Source: Mauremys mutica
Taxonomy: Eukaryota; Chordata; Testudines; Geoemydidae
Assembly: GCF_020497125.1 (NCBI RefSeq)
Contig: NC_059072.1
Coordinates: forward strand, 54,222,697 to 54,286,696
Direction: 5' to 3'
Length of the DNA stretch: 64,000 nt
Shown here: positions 11,853 to 24,678 of the stretch, one piece after another
Layout: each line of letters begins with the position of its first letter
How positions within the stretch are numbered: position 1 is the stretch's first letter
Made by a program: the position numbers and the translations under genes
The notes under the pieces: generated by a model
The model's database searches: none
Seen by the model: the letters and a program-made list of their open reading frames with translations, nothing else
What the model was told of the DNA's origin: nothing

Positions 11853-12756
11853 GAGGGTTGCTGTAGCCATGTCAGGCCCAGAATATTAGAGATATAAGGT
11901 GGGTGAGGTAATATCTTTAATTGGATCAACTTCTGTTTGTGAGAGAGACAAGCTTTCGAGCTTACACAGAGCTCTTCTTCAGGTCTGGGAAACACAGTGT
12001 CACAGATGAATACAAAGTGGATCATATTGTTTAGCATGAAGAGTTAACACATAACAATCTATAACCCACTAACAACCCTCCTTCCCGCCATTGTCTTTCT
12101 CCCCCCTCTATTGTTCCCCCCCTATGACTGGAGGGATGTTCACAGTCCACGGACCACTTCACCTTGAATGGTCCCTTGAAGTATGTGTTAACTGTTTATA
12201 CTTAACAATCTGTTCCACCTTGCATTTAGCTGTAACCAGGGCCGGCTCCAGACCCCAGCGCGCCAAGCAGGCGCATGGGGTGGCATTGTCCTGGCAGGGC
12301 GGCATTTGGCTCCGGCGGACCTTCCGCAGTCATGCCTGCGGGAGGTCCAGCGGAGCCCCGGGACGAGCGGACCTGCCGCAGTCATGACTGCGGAGGGTCC
12401 CCTCTTCCCGCGGCTCCGCTTGAGCTCCCGCAGGCATGACTGCGGCGGGTGCGCTGGTCCCGCGGCTCGGACGGAGCTCCCGTAGGCATGCCTGCGGATG
12501 CTCCACCGGAGCCGCGGGACCACGGGACCGTCCACAGCCACTTCTGCCCCGGCCGCGGGACCGGGGAAGGGCGGCTCGAGCGGCGCAGCCGCCGCCCTGC
12601 TTGGGGCGGTGGAATTTCTAGAGCCGCCCCTGGCTGTAACACTGTGTGTATGTTTTCCAGAAGAGCTGTGTGTAAGCTCAAAAGCTTGTTTCTTTCACCA
12701 GCAGAAGTTGGTCCAATAAAAGATATTACCTCACCCACCTTGTATCTCTAATATCT
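11853..12756. mobile_element. MITE with ~100-bp inverted repeats, split by a hAT insertion
   Basis: Left arm 11880-11980 and right arm 12658-12752 are inverted copies. GGTGGGTGAGGTAATATC mirrors GATATTACCTCACCCACC, and the inner CAAGCTTTCGAGCTTACAC mirrors GTGTAAGCTCAAAAGCTTG. The arms are separated by about 280 bases of element plus the 396-bp hAT insertion. The superfamily is not certain. Confidence 0.75.
12237..12632. mobile_element. GC-rich non-autonomous hAT element with perfect 8-bp TSD
   Basis: The ends CAGGGCCGGCTCCAGA and TCTAGAGCCGCCCCTG are inverted repeats. The flanks at 12229-12236 and 12633-12640 are both GCTGTAAC, a perfect 8-bp hAT duplication. The interior is about four tandem units of 50-55 bases, each with CGCAGTCATGCCTGCGG or CGCAGGCATGACTGCGG. 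Long overlapping open frames (up to 118 codons) on both strands are caused by this composition. A truncated sibling lies at 52677-52775. Confidence 0.9.
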
Positions 12757-12937
12757 AATATCTAATACTCATCTTGTATCTCTGACAGAGGGAGCATTTC
12801 AGGCCTCCATCTCTCAGGTTGTTTCTCTCACCTAAGGAGTAATGGGGAGCTCTCTCCTGCTACCTATCCCCTAATAGCAGAAAATCTGTGGTCCTTAATA
12901 TCATTTGGGATGGAGTCACAAGCATATATGAGTGAAC
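12757..12937. other. Short non-coding spacer
   Basis: No recognisable feature between the MITE and the LTR. Confidence 0.4.
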
Positions 12938-14098
12938 TGTTGACCCCTTCCTGAAACTTACTTGGGGTGGGAGGGGTTGGTTCACCCTCTCCCAGTACCA
13001 ATAGAAAGGGGAAGGGCCAATGACAAATCAAGACCCTGAGACTGACAGTCCCCATGGCCAATGGGGAAAGGCCAATGCTTTAGATCAGCCTGATTGACAG
13101 GTCAGGCAGGCCAATGAGTGAGTCAGGAACTTGGAGTCTCATCCTCTGTGTGAACTGGAGCTGCCTGAGCCAGAGTGGGGCTGAGCTAAGTAGTGAGCAG
13201 TAACCTGAGCTGAGCTGGGAGCAGAGCAGCAGCAGCACCTAGGACCAGAGAGAAGAGCCGAGCTGGGAGCGGAGCAGCAGCCAAGACCAAAGGGGCAAGA
13301 AGAGCAGCCCAGAGAGCTGAGCTGAGCTGGGAGCAGAACAGCAGCAGCGCTGAGGCAAAGCTGAGCTGTAGCTGGAGCAGTCTGGAGCCAAGTACGGTGA
13401 GCAGCTGGGGGGACCCTGGTCAGCGAAGGCACAGCTCAGGAAGACACCACCCGACAAGAGATTTGCAGGCCGAACATGAAGGGGGATCATAACACTGACG
13501 GGAGGGCTGATGCTGGGAAGAAGGGTCCATCCACCTAGAACCTAAGGGCATGTGGCCACCACCAGAGCAAATGTCTGACTCACATTATCACTGCAGCACA
13601 GCCATGGCCTGGGAAAGAGGCCTGGGACATTTGAGGAACAGATTGTGAACTTTCCTTATACTTCAGAGATTGCTGGTTTTGGTGCCCTGTGCCCAGAGTG
13701 GGGTTACTTTTCTCCTTTAACCTTTCCCATTTTTTCCTTATTTTTTTAGTTGTTGTTTAATAAATTGTATTTGCTTTGAACTATATATAATGATCAGTGG
13801 GTCAGGGAAGCATCTGGTGTGAAGAGAGTACCCTGTAGTGGGGACACCCTAGCCTCTGTCCTAATTGACCACAACAAGCTTGGGGGTTAAGCCTCCCAGG
13901 AATCCTGGGCCCAGCCTTGTCAGGGTTACAGGGACTCTGCCACACGGGAGAGTGGAAGGGGAGCCCTTGAAGTCAGACAGGCCTCTAGGTAAAGAGAATT
14001 GGAGTGAGGACTCAGATCCTTTCGCTAGCCAATTCCACCATGGTAGTGAATAAGCCAGGAAAATTCCCCACAATAGTGGGACCAATCCACCACTTACA
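12938..14098 (+). mobile_element. Probable solo LTR
   Basis: Begins TGTTGACC and ends CACTTACA, consistent with TG...CA ends. An AATAAA at 13759-13764 is followed by about 330 bases of R-U5-like sequence. No gag or pol follows and no matching second LTR is present. A clean target duplication was not seen, so both edges are estimates. Confidence 0.45.
13186..13385 (+). repeat. Degenerate tandem repeat of a GAGCTGGGAGCAGAGCAGCAG unit
   Basis: Three or more imperfect copies of about 60 bases, each starting near CTGAGCTGGGAGC followed by CAGCAG. It lies inside the LTR-like block and gives a run of Ala/Gln/Ser-rich open frames that are not genes. Confidence 0.65.
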
Positions 14099-15724
14099 TA
14101 TAGAGTGTGGAATGGGAAAAAGCTGAGTTGTTTGTAGCGTTTTCCTCACTAGAAAGCATCTGTAGGTGACACGTTCTCACAACCACCCTGGGCTTGGCTC
14201 AAGGTAGGCCTCAGAGTCTTTGAAAAGCCGTGTATCTTTGACTGGTAGTAGGGAGTTCTGTGCTGCTGCCCTCAGTTGTCTGCAGCCAGAAGTAGTCCAC
14301 GCTTCCAATTCTGTCTCCATGCAAAAAACTGCAAGGAGAAGAGGCATCAGGAAGATTAGAGAAAAGCCAGCTGCCCAATTGTGAAGTGCATGCTGGCGGG
14401 TTGCCTGGTGAGTGCTGGAGGTATGGTGTAGGAATGAGGGAGAAGAATGCTGGGTCAGGTTGTTGTGCTGCAAAACACAGGTGGGCTGCTGGGATCAGGT
14501 GGGCATTTATTGTGCTTTGAGCTGAAACCAACTTGAGACTCTGTCATGTTATCCTACTAGCCAAATTGCTAGGGTTTTTGGGTGGGGTGGGGGAGGTTAT
14601 AATCAGCTTTTTGCCTTGATATATTTTAAGATCTTCTAACATGAAGAAATTTGCACTGTGTACTTAAAAAGAGGCCAGGAGGAAGAGGGGTCTAGACTCC
14701 CTTGGTTTCGTTTCTTTCTACAGCCTCCTAACTTTATCTTGGATCTAGTTTGTAGAGAAGTATTCTGGACTGTAGTGGAAGTAGAGCCAGCACAGCTGAT
14801 TAAGGCGCTTCTGCTTGATTCAGGCTCCTGTCTGTGATATCTGTAGCGTGGAATCTGACCCCCTCTATCCAGCACTGTGTTCTGGACTCCCATACAGTGC
14901 AAGCTGGAGGAATTTCAAAAGATGGGGAGAACACTAGGAAATCTTTCACCTAGAGACTTGTGTGTGTTTGTGAAAGGGTTTAGGCTTTAGGGGAATAATG
15001 GATGGAGTGTTTCTGTAAACCTGGAAAAGGAGGAATATGTGGTGCACCCCAGCCAAGACTGTGATAAAGGGTCAGACATCCTGATTTTCTCCAGGGTGAG
15101 GTGTATATAGATTAGTATCATTGCAGAGCTCTGTCAGCACAGAGCAGTTTATATTAGTATAAAAGAATACAGAATGCCCACAAGTTTGTTTCTAGAAACA
15201 CATTCTAGAAATGAAGTTTTGTAAGGTAAGGCTGCATGGGGAAAAGACAAAATATAAAATGACTTCTTTTTATTTAGCATTTAACTTATTGTATTTATTA
15301 TTAATCTTATAACTAATCCTCACCAATAGTTATTAGGAGTGCAGTCTTCTTAAAGATGTAGCATGCATGATGCATCAACCCCTATCTTGGCTAACCACTA
15401 ATGCACTGAGAATGTGGCCACAGTTGATGTGAAATTCTAATTGTAGATGTGAACATGGAATTCTTTCTTCCATGGGGGAAAAATTATACTGCCTGACACC
15501 CATCTAGTGGTATATGAACCTAGGTGGGTTGTGCTGTATTCAACTGCTGCACAAACTGATGTTTGCCCACTGAGGGGATAGGCTGCATCCTGCTAAACAT
15601 GTTCAAACACTTCCAAAAATAAGAAGAAAAGAGATGCATTGTCAGGAGATGGTGCTATTGTCTAATAGCGATGTTTATCCTTAGCCTAGTGGCAGGACTG
15701 CCATTTCGTCAGTGTTTCTGACTG
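14099..15724. other. Non-coding stretch
   Basis: No gene, LTR or TIR recognised. Open frames up to about 105 codons overlap on the same strand without domain signals. Confidence 0.45.
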
Positions 15725-15727
15725 TAA

Positions 15728-17860
15728 GGGTACGTCTACACTACGGGATTATTCCGAATTTACATAAACCGGTTTAACAAAACAGATTGTATAAAATCGA
15801 GTGTGCGCGGCCACACTAAACACATTAAATCGGTGGTGTGCGTCCACGGTCCGAGGCTAGCGTCGATTTCTGGAGCATTGCACTGTGGGTAGCTATTCCA
15901 TAGCTATCCCATAGTTCCCGCAGCCTCCCCCGCTCCTTTGAATTTCCGGGTTGAGATCCCAGTGCCTGATGCGGCAAAAATCATTGTCACGGGTGGTTCT
16001 GGGTAAATGTCGTCAGTCACTCCTTCCGCTGGGAAAGCAACGGCAGACAAGCATTTCATGCCTTTTTTCCCTGGATTGCCCTGGAAGATGCCCTAGCATG
16101 GCAATCATGGAGCCTGTTTCGCCTTTTGTGACTGTCACCGTATGTGTACTAGATGCCGCTCACAGAGGCGATTCAGCAGCGCTACACAGCACCATGCTTT
16201 TGCTTTTGCATGATAGCAGAGATGGTTATCAGCCATATTGTACCATCTACCATACCATAAATTGGTAATAAGATGATCGTGGCTACCAGTCCTTTTGCAC
16301 TGTTCCATTTGCTGCTGTCATAAGTGCCCCTGGCTGCTCTTAGCCAGGGGCGCAAAAGCCAAAATTGGGAATGACTCCCTGAGTCAATCCCTCCTTTTTG
16401 GTATCTAAAAATAGAATCAGTCCTGCCTAGAATATGGGCAAGTGTACTAGAGAACCACTGTATCATAGAACCAGAGAGCACAGCTGCTCTGTGTCAGATC
16501 CTGCAGAAATTATGAGCTGTATTCTATTCACAGGGGGTGCTCCTGCAACAACCCCACCTGTTGATTCCGTTCTTCCCTCAGCCTTCCTGGGCTACCGTAG
16601 CATTGTCCCCCACTTGTGTGATGAAGTAATAAAGAATGCAGGAATAAGACACAGTGACTTGTTAGTGAGATATGAGTGGAAGGCAGCCTCCAGCTGCTAT
16701 GATAGTCCAGACAGGACAGTAAGGAGTGTGTAGGAGAGGAGCCCAGCATCCCTCTGCTAGTTCAGGGGCAATTGAATCTTTTCTTTACACATGAAGGGTG
16801 GGGGCTGATGGAGCTCAGCCCCCTGTTGCTATGATGACGATGGTTATCAGCCATACTGTACCATCTACCAGGAAAAATTAGGACCAGGCGCCCTTGATCG
16901 ACCTAACAGATGCTAGTCAGCATGGTTACCAGTCCTTTTGCACTGCCCCATGTGCCAATAGGCTGATGATGAGGACGGTTACCAGTCATTTTGTACCATC
17001 AGCCATCCATAGCGTGGGGGGAGCAAGGATGTTGGTGTTGAGTGCTGCACCATCGCGTCTATCTGCAGCATTCAGTAAAGATAGGGTGACATGTAAAAGA
17101 GTCAAGAGAGGATTGTTTTCCCTTTCACTTCTGGGGGTGGGTTGGGGGGTGCGTAAATTGCCTAGCTATGCCCTGACCCACCGCGGACACTGTTTTTGAC
17201 CCTAGAAGCATTTGGAGCTCAGCCAAGAATGCAAATGCTTTTCAGAGATTGCAGGAACTGTGGGATAGCTTGAGTCCTCCAGTCCATGAGCGTCCATTTG
17301 ATTCTTTGGCTTTCCGTTACGCTTGTCACGCAGCAGTGCGCTGAGTCCCTGCTATGGCATCTGTCTGGAGATATTTAAAAAATGATTTTGAATTTCGTCT
17401 TCTGTAACGGAGTGCTGATAGAATAGATTTGCCTGCCCTTACAGCGATCACGTCCGCATCGTCCATGCTGGAGCTCTTTCTTTCTTTTGATTTTTAACTG
17501 CATCACCACCCGTGCTGATCGGAGCTCCACGCTGGGCAAACAGGAAATATTCAAAAGTTCGCAGGGCTTTTCCTGTCTACCTGGCTACTGCATCCGAGTT
17601 CAGATTGCTGTCCAGAGCGGTCAGTGGTGCACTGTGGGATACCGCCCGGAGGCCAATACCGTCGATCTGCGGCCACACTAACCCCAATCCGATATGGTAA
17701 TACCGATATTAGCGCTACTCCTCTCGTTAGGGAGGAGTACAGAAACTGGTTTAAAGAGCCCTTTATACCGATATAAAGGGCCTCTTAGTGTGGACGGGTG
17801 TGGCGTTAAATCGGTTTTACGCTCCTAAAACCGGTTTAAACGCCTAGTGTAGACCAGGCT
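15728..17860 (+). mobile_element. Full-length non-autonomous PIF/Harbinger element
   Basis: Flanked by TAA on both sides (15725-15727 and 17861-17863), the 3-bp duplication of PIF/Harbinger. The ends are inverted repeats: GGGTACGTCTACACTA at the left and TAGTGTAGACCAGGCT at the right, each with an adjoining AAACCGGTTTAA-type block. The first 500 bases match the reverse complement of the right end of the element at 33498-37486, so they are one family. Neither the transposase nor the Myb-like gene is present, so this is an internal-deletion derivative that would need both proteins in trans. Confidence 0.9.
16205..17015 (+). repeat. Dispersed copies of a GGTTAYCAGYC module inside the Harbinger element
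   Basis: A module of about 35-40 bases, with GGTTATCAGCC or GGTTACCAGTC followed by a TTTTGCACT/TGTACCATC phrase, recurs near 16220, 16280, 16850, 16922 and 16978. A related unit (GATGGCTACCAGGCGTAATGC) lies in the other Harbinger copy near 36970. The spacing is irregular. It could be a degenerate coding repeat or binding sites for the element's own protein; I cannot tell which. Confidence 0.6.
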
Positions 17861-17863
17861 TAA

Positions 17864-20268
17864 GAGATGTGGAAAAGCGTGTGGGGTGATGGTGAACCTA
17901 TACTGAGTTGTGTGCCTGTGAGATAAGGGGACAGATTTTATTAGTAGGGAAGAATCTGGTTTTGTCTCATGACATGTGCATGGATAATCCATTTTTTATG
18001 GAAGTGGGCTTTTGCATTTAAAGATTCTGAAGTAATTACTGAATGCCAGATGTGACAAAAATGTAATCATCCTGAGTTTAGACCCTGTTTTTAATCTGTT
18101 AGCTTTTTATTTTAAAGATACTTGTGGTTGATTTCAAAGGTACTGTATAACACTACTGCCACAGAACATGTGCATGTTATATCTTCAAGCCTTAAAACTG
18201 AAATATGAGCCTCTGATTAATAATTAACATTTAAATGCAAGCTTTGCACCATTGCATTAAAAAGCTTGCATCATTCTGCCTCAATCCCTACATCTTATTT
18301 ATTATCTGTATGTCTCCCAGATGTTTCCATTATTAAGTAAAAATAGACTATATTAATTAGTTCATAGCACATCTGATTTAATTCTTAGAACATTAGAACC
18401 CATAATCTCTATTGTATCTGTTGCACTAGTTGTACATCACATCTTTCTTAGCAGAAATGAGAAGCAGTGTTGAAGGGCATTCTCCATGTCACCCTTGTGC
18501 GTAAAATCAGCAATGGCTCCCTGAGCACTGAAATTGCATAGATTCTAGTAGGTCGTCCAGTGCAGTAGTCCAAATAACCTCTCTCAAGACAGTCACTTTT
18601 AAAATAACCTCATAGAACCAATGAGCCCATTATTCTATCAGCACATCAGGCTTTTTGTCAATTTTCTCTAATATATCTATTGCCATTTGTATTGGACTAC
18701 TGTCAAATGATAGCAGAGGGTACCTTTGTAATTAATTCCAGAAATGAGAACCATGTCTTAGTCAATAATTCATTTGTTAATTCTTGAGGCCATTCTCTGG
18801 TTCATTCCTATAGCAGTAACTAATACAAATAAAATATGGTTTTGCATAAACAAAATTGTAAATGTCCTGCTCTAGATGAAGGATGTTCTATGATGATTTT
18901 TTTATTTGAAACAAACAAATGATTCAAGTTGCTTAAATGCAAACTGAATTATTTGTAGATTATAATCATTAAGAGCTGGATCTTATGCCCACTGAAGTCA
19001 ATGAAAGTCCTTGAATTACACTGGATCAGGCCCCTAATTGTTTAACTGGGAATATGTCATAACTAAGCAGCTCACATTTTTTATTTAAATTCTCCATCTC
19101 TAGCACCTGAATGGCAAAAACGATTTCCATCACATTTATGGACCCTGTCCAATCCCAGAAGGCCAAGAGAGCCAGTTCCACACAAGCCCAGCCTATTTGC
19201 CTTTTCATTCTCTCCTCCAATCTTGTGAGTTGAAGAACTGTTTTAGAGAAGGGGCGTGTGTGTATGTATGTATATATATAACTCACACAAAAACTACATT
19301 AAGAAAATATTATTCAGGTTGCAAAGAGAAGCACTCAGAAGTTAAGAAATGATACAATGAAGCAACCCTTAATTCAACCTTTTGTGCATATGCACAAATA
19401 AACAGTCTTTACTTACTGGACCACATACTATTTTTCCCACAGTACCCCTAAATCCTTCTTTGGGAAGCCTTTTTGAACTACAGGTACATCATATACAAAG
19501 GGTAAATTATTCCACTGGGAACCACACCAATGGTCAGTGCTATGGTAACACTTGTGACTTAGGAAAATTGTTGTCATGCATCAAAATGTCTCTAATTGAA
19601 TTTTTCTTAAAAGATGATTTACAGGTTCAACATGAAGGAAAAATGGAAAAATCTATGTATTTTGGTGCTCTAGATCTATTGGTACTGTGTATTCTAATTA
19701 AAGTTCCTGGATGGGACTGAAGATCCAATGGGATAGGATGAATTGGGATCTCAAGATGAATAAAATGACCCTTGAACACAGCACATGGCCGCTCTGGCCC
19801 TGATCCTTGCCTGCTTTAGGATCACTTGCATTATTCCATCTCAGCCAACCACAGGTGGCTCATCCCTCTACCACACACATCTGTTCTTGGTGCAGAGTGG
19901 CAGGGCCAGGGGAATAGGGGCATGGCTGGGCCACAGCAATGTCTGGTATCACACCCTTCAGGTCATAGAGAATAGGCATAAAACAGCTTTCAGGCTGTTC
20001 TAATTTGTGTCAGAGAACTGGCCAGGCACACAGACAGCCCAAGATCAGTGAAGTGCACAGGCAGTTTACAGTCATCTTTGCATCCCATTCTGAGTTGGGC
20101 TGGGTATTCCTCAGCTGCAGCCTGGATGGACTCCTTCTCTCTATTTCTTGCTTTCTTTTTTTTAATTATTATTACTGAATGTCTTCTCTGGGAGAAGTAT
20201 TCAGGAACTCTTACTGTTACAGTACTGTCTGTTGTAGCACTTATTTGGTATTCATAGTTAAGGATCTA
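17864..20268. other. AT-rich non-coding stretch with a small SINE-core fragment
   Basis: Mostly AT-rich with no gene. Around 18970-19035 the phrases CACTGAAGTCAATGAAAG and GGATCAGGCCCC resemble a SINE core found in amniote repeats. A TG/TA microsatellite lies at about 19257-19280. Confidence 0.4.
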
Positions 20269-20828
20269 CAGTAAAAGCTTTGTTATCTGGCATATTGGGG
20301 GAATGGGGAATGTCCGGTAAGTCAAATTCTGGTTAACTAAGAGAGAGGGAGTTTGGGTGCATGAAGAGGTTCAGGGCTGGGGGTTGGGCACAGAAGAGGG
20401 TGCGCTGCCTCCACCCACAGGAGCCACTCCCACAGTTCCCATTGGCTGTGGTCCCCAGACAGTGGGAGCTGTGGAGACAGCACATGGGGCAGGGGCACAG
20501 CATGGAAGTCCCCGTGGCTGTTCCTCCCGCTAGGAGCATTGACCTTAGCCAATTGGAGCTGCAGGGGCGGTGCCTGCAGGTGGAGGAAGCACACAGAACC
20601 ACCTGGCCACGCCTCTCCGGATATGTCGCCCCTTGTGGGGAGCTGCCCAAGGTGAGCACCGCCTGGATCTGGCACCCTGAAACACCTACGGAGCCCCAAC
20701 CTCCTGCCCTGAGCCTCTTCCTGCCCCCAAACTCCCCCCCAGAGTCTGCGCCCCGCACCCCCTCCCAAAGGCCAGTTTATAGAGCTTTCCAGTTTGTAAA
20801 GTGCCAGATATCATAGCTTCATTTTGTA
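20269..20828. mobile_element. TA-flanked MITE, Tc1/mariner or pogo type
   Basis: The left end CAGTAAAAGCTTTGTTATC and the right end GATATCATAGCTTCATTTTG are diverged inverted repeats, each bordered by TA. The GC-rich core has no transposase; overlapping frames of about 140-150 codons on both strands are composition artefacts. The TA duplication points to the Tc1/mariner/pogo group. Confidence 0.6.
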
Positions 20829-20936
20829 TATATAGTTGGGATTATGTTTTCCAATATGCATTACTTAGCATTTATCAACATTGTATTTCATCTGCCATTT
20901 TGTTTTGTGAGATCCCTTCGCAGTCTAGACTGTCTC

Positions 20937-21740
20937 TCACAGGTGAGTGTATGTGTGTCTGTGATGGTCTGTACTCTCTCCGGGGTGGAGCAGTAGGGGT
21001 ATTGCACTGGCCCTGGACACCACGTGACATGGGGTGAGGGAGATGTAGGGAGATGCAGGTATGTAATTCACTATGGGTTGCAGGGGTAGGTGAGCACAGA
21101 TCTGTTGAGTCTGAAGGTTAACCAGAGACCACAGCATGTCTGTTTGCTCCCTGAGAAGTGCTATCATCTCTTGCTGCCTGTTTCTCCTCTCCATTCTGTC
21201 CTTTAGCATCATTCACCAAGCCCTCTGCTCAGTATCCGAAGCACCAGAGGCTTGCAGGATCTCCTGGAACACATCTTCCCTTGTTCTCTTCTTTCTCCTC
21301 CTTATTTCGCGAGCCACTCTGCCGGTGTGGATGGAGAGACCCTCAAGGACGCATTTGCAGCTTCAAAAGATAGAGGACAGACGTACTATTGTGTTTGTGT
21401 GCATTCACTCCCCTCGATCCACACAAGTTACAAGCACTACGTTCTTGCTTCTGCTTGGGATTCATAGAGCACAACAGCAATCCCAGCCATGGTGAGTGCT
21501 CAGAGCAGTAGGCAGCTCAGACAGTAAGTTGGGGAAAGCTCAAGTCATGAATATATGCGGATATGACAAATGAATTTAATACTGGCACTGTTTTCCACAG
21601 GCAGTAGTGACTTTAGCTAATATCTCACTTCTGAGGATAGTGGAGGCTGAAAGGGAACAGCTCCTGATGCATCTGGCTGCAGACCAGGTACATATACTGC
21701 TACCTGTTGCTGCAATGATGCCTGCTGAAGCAATTGCTGA
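20937..21740 (-). pseudogene. Decayed Harbinger fragment (Myb-like gene remnant)
   Basis: Minus-strand frame 21212-20937 contains a QTDMLWSLVNLQTQQ segment that matches the DMLRSLMELQEWQQ segment in the Myb-like gene of the Harbinger element at 34594 onward. This identifies the C-terminal region of the same accessory protein in another subfamily. Flanking sequence to 21740 shows open frames but no transposase motif that I can name. No TIRs are visible, so the element is truncated. Confidence 0.5.
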
Positions 21741-21896
21741 GGATCATGGGAAAATGTCGTACTGTACTGTCTTTCAAGTGTATGCCTGGATGTTTTTATA
21801 TGGGAAATCGTTGTGTTTTTCTTTCCAGTTTGTTCTTCCCACAGCCCCTTATTAAGCTAGATCACTGCAATCACAAAGTCTTATAACCCAATAGAC

Positions 21897-22206
21897 CAGG
21901 GGTCGGCAACCTTTCAGAAGTGGTGTGCCGAGTCTTCATTTATTCAGTCTAATTTAAGGTTTTGCGCACCAGTAATACATTTTAACGTTCTTAGAAGGTC
22001 TCTTTCTATAAGTCTATAATATATAACTAAGCTATTGTTGTATGTAAAGTAAATAAGGTTTTTAAAATGTTTCAGAAGCTTCATTTAAAATTAAATAAAA
22101 TGCAGAGCCCCCCGGACCAGTGGCCAGGACCCAGGCAGCGTGAGTGCCACTGAAAATCAGCTAGCGTGCCGCCTTCAGCACCCATGCCATAGGTTGCCTA
22201 CCCCTG
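21897..22206. mobile_element. 310-bp hAT MITE with perfect 8-bp TSD
   Basis: Both flanks are CAATAGAC (21889-21896 and 22207-22214). The ends are CAGGGGTCGGCAACC and GGTTGCCTACCCCTG, inverted copies with one difference. AT-rich middle and GC-rich right part, no coding capacity. Confidence 0.92.
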
Positions 22207-23751
22207 CAATAGACAATAACTTCACCTCGTTGACCATCTCACAGAGAGTGGTCATAAAGTGTACATCTCCATATTCTTAGATTATTACATAGTTGCTCCA
22301 TGTCTGTAACACTAAGTCTTTAGATACTCTAGTGAAATCCTAACCTGATGGAAATTAATGGAAATGAAGTCAGGTTTTCACTGTCTATCTATTTAAACTT
22401 TACCTTTTTAAAAAAATTGGAATTTGTGGTTAGCCTAACTGTGATCTGCCATTAATATGCTACATTTTACCAGTTACTGTACACATAACAGGAATCAAGG
22501 AGATTGTCCTTTTGCACAGAACCATGAATAATGAATACCAGTTCAGTGAGGAGTTGGATGTTGAGAGAAAAATCAAATAATTAATAATCCTGTTAGGAGA
22601 ATACCAGCCTTGTTATGGTTGAATTCAACTAGGGAAGGCAGCCATTATATGCCCCCTAAATATCTTAGTGTATTATCCTTAATTGGTTTTCTATTGCAGT
22701 GCTATTGAAACTGCAGTTTCTTTTTTTGTTGCTAAAATTCCCCATTCTGTGGCTGAGCCTGCAGTCTTTATTTAGGAAAATCTCCCATTGAAGTTAATGG
22801 GTTTTGCACACATATAGATGGATTGCGGATCTAGCCTTTATTTGTTATACTCCCATTCTTGAAGACTATCCAGTCTGGTGGCTACATAGACTTCTCTGAA
22901 TCCTAGAATTGTTTGAGCCTTTTAGGTATCAGGATGCTGATGAAGGTAAAACAGTCTTTTAAATAATGAATATTATAATGAGCAATTAGCATGTTAGAGT
23001 TCAATGATAATGCCATTTGCTTGATGTACATCTCATTAGTCTTACTTATGTGTGTAACCATATTTTGCCTGAGTATCTTTGATAAACGAAGAAAGAAATG
23101 GAAGTAAGTGCCTACCACTTGCTTCTGCCTAAGTATAAAAGCATGGAAAAACTTGGGATTAGTAAAATACCTTGAATATTTAGTGGATTGGATTCAAATT
23201 CCTCTTGTTAAACTACCCTTTTTAGCTGAGAACTCAATGGACTGTAGTGTGGTGATGCAGTTTGCTGTGAATATAAAATGCTTTATATTGGAGAGGCATT
23301 AATTTTAAACTTTAATTTTGTTTGTTTATTTTCTAAGTAGAGCATCTGGAACTTGCAAAAGAAATGTGGAGTTAGAAATTGCTTTTATATGTTTGTTGAC
23401 ATGGTGCCCATATTTAAACCACAGACATCTACCCAAGTATTGTATAAATAACAAATATTTTTCTTACACTTTTTATATCTGGCTTTTTTCTTGGGTCCAT
23501 GTCAATCAAGAAGAGGGTAAGAAGCAGTTTAGGAAATTAATTTTTATCCTTGGACTATTCAGTAGACGTCTGGACTGTAAATTTAGATTAGATCAACAAA
23601 AGCTAATAAAATTATCTGCAAGCAGGAGTGTATTGCCCTTACACAGCATTTTGGAAATCTAGTCAGGAAATGACTGAACAAATATAAAAAAAAATAGATA
23701 AATTAATTGATCTAACTTATTCTCAGCTCCAAATTTGTTCTACAACCCATT
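22207..23751. other. AT-rich non-coding stretch
   Basis: No gene recognised. A SINE-core-like CCCATTGAAGTTAATGGG phrase lies at 22785-22802. Confidence 0.45.
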
Positions 23752-24169
23752 ACATAAGAACACAAGAACGGCTATTCTGGGTCAGACCAATGGTCCATCT
23801 AGCCCGTTATCCTGTCTTCCAACCGTGGCCAATGCCAGATACTTCAGAGAAAATGAACTGAGCAAGGCAATTATTGAATGATCCATCCCCTGTCATCCAT
23901 TCCCAGCTTCTGGCAGTCAGAGGTTTAAGGACACCCAAAGCATAGGATTGCATCCCTGAGAATCTTGGATAATAGCCTTTGATGGATCTATCCTCCATGA
24001 ACTCATCTAATTCTTTTTTGAATCCAGGTATACTTTTGGCCTTCACAACATTCCATGGCAATGAGTTCCACAGGTGGACTGTGCATTGTGTGAAGTACTT
24101 CCTTTTGTTTGTTTTAAACCCATTGATTTAAGTAATAGGACACATACCACAGTTAGTAGTTCTGCAATT

Positions 24170-24678
24170 TCATATTTGAGTTCCTTCAGAACTTGAGTGA
24201 ATACTATCTGGTCCTGGTGACTTATTACTGATTAATTTATCAATTTGTTCCAAAACCTCTTCTATGGACTCTTCAGTGTGGGGCAGTTCCTCAGACATGT
24301 CACCTAAAAGGAATGGCTCAGGTGTGGGAATCTCCTTCATATCCTCTGCAGTGAAGACTGATGCAAAGAATTCATTTAGCTTTTCTTCAATGGCCTTGGC
24401 TTCCTTGAGTGTTCCTTTAGCACCTTGATTCTCCAGTGGCCACACTGATTGCTTGTCAGGTTTCATGCTTCTGATGTACTTAAAAAAATGTTGCTGTTAG
24501 TTTTTGCATCTTTTTCTAGTTGCTTTCCAAATTCTTGTTTGACCTGCCTACATATACTTTTACACTTGACTTGCCAGAGTTTATGCTCCTTTCTGTTTTC
24601 CTCAGTAGGATTTGACTTCCAATTTTTAAAGGATCCCTTTTTGCCTTTAACTGCTTCTTTTACTCTTTGTTTAACCAT
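24170..24678 (-). pseudogene. CR1 ORF2 endonuclease-RT linker remnant
   Basis: Two overlapping minus-strand frames (24678-24463 and 24466-24170), offset by a frameshift near 24465, cover a Lys-rich helical region and an acidic stretch ending in KSPGPDSI. In CR1 proteins the KSPGPD motif marks entry to the reverse transcriptase. The catalytic RT core that should follow is deleted. Confidence 0.7.

Noticed and set aside
12188..12751. Several ~100-118-codon frames
   Set aside because: Created by the tandem units of the hAT element.
20333..20816. Three overlapping 140-150-codon frames on both strands
   Set aside because: GC-rich core of a TIR element; all frames are open because of base composition.
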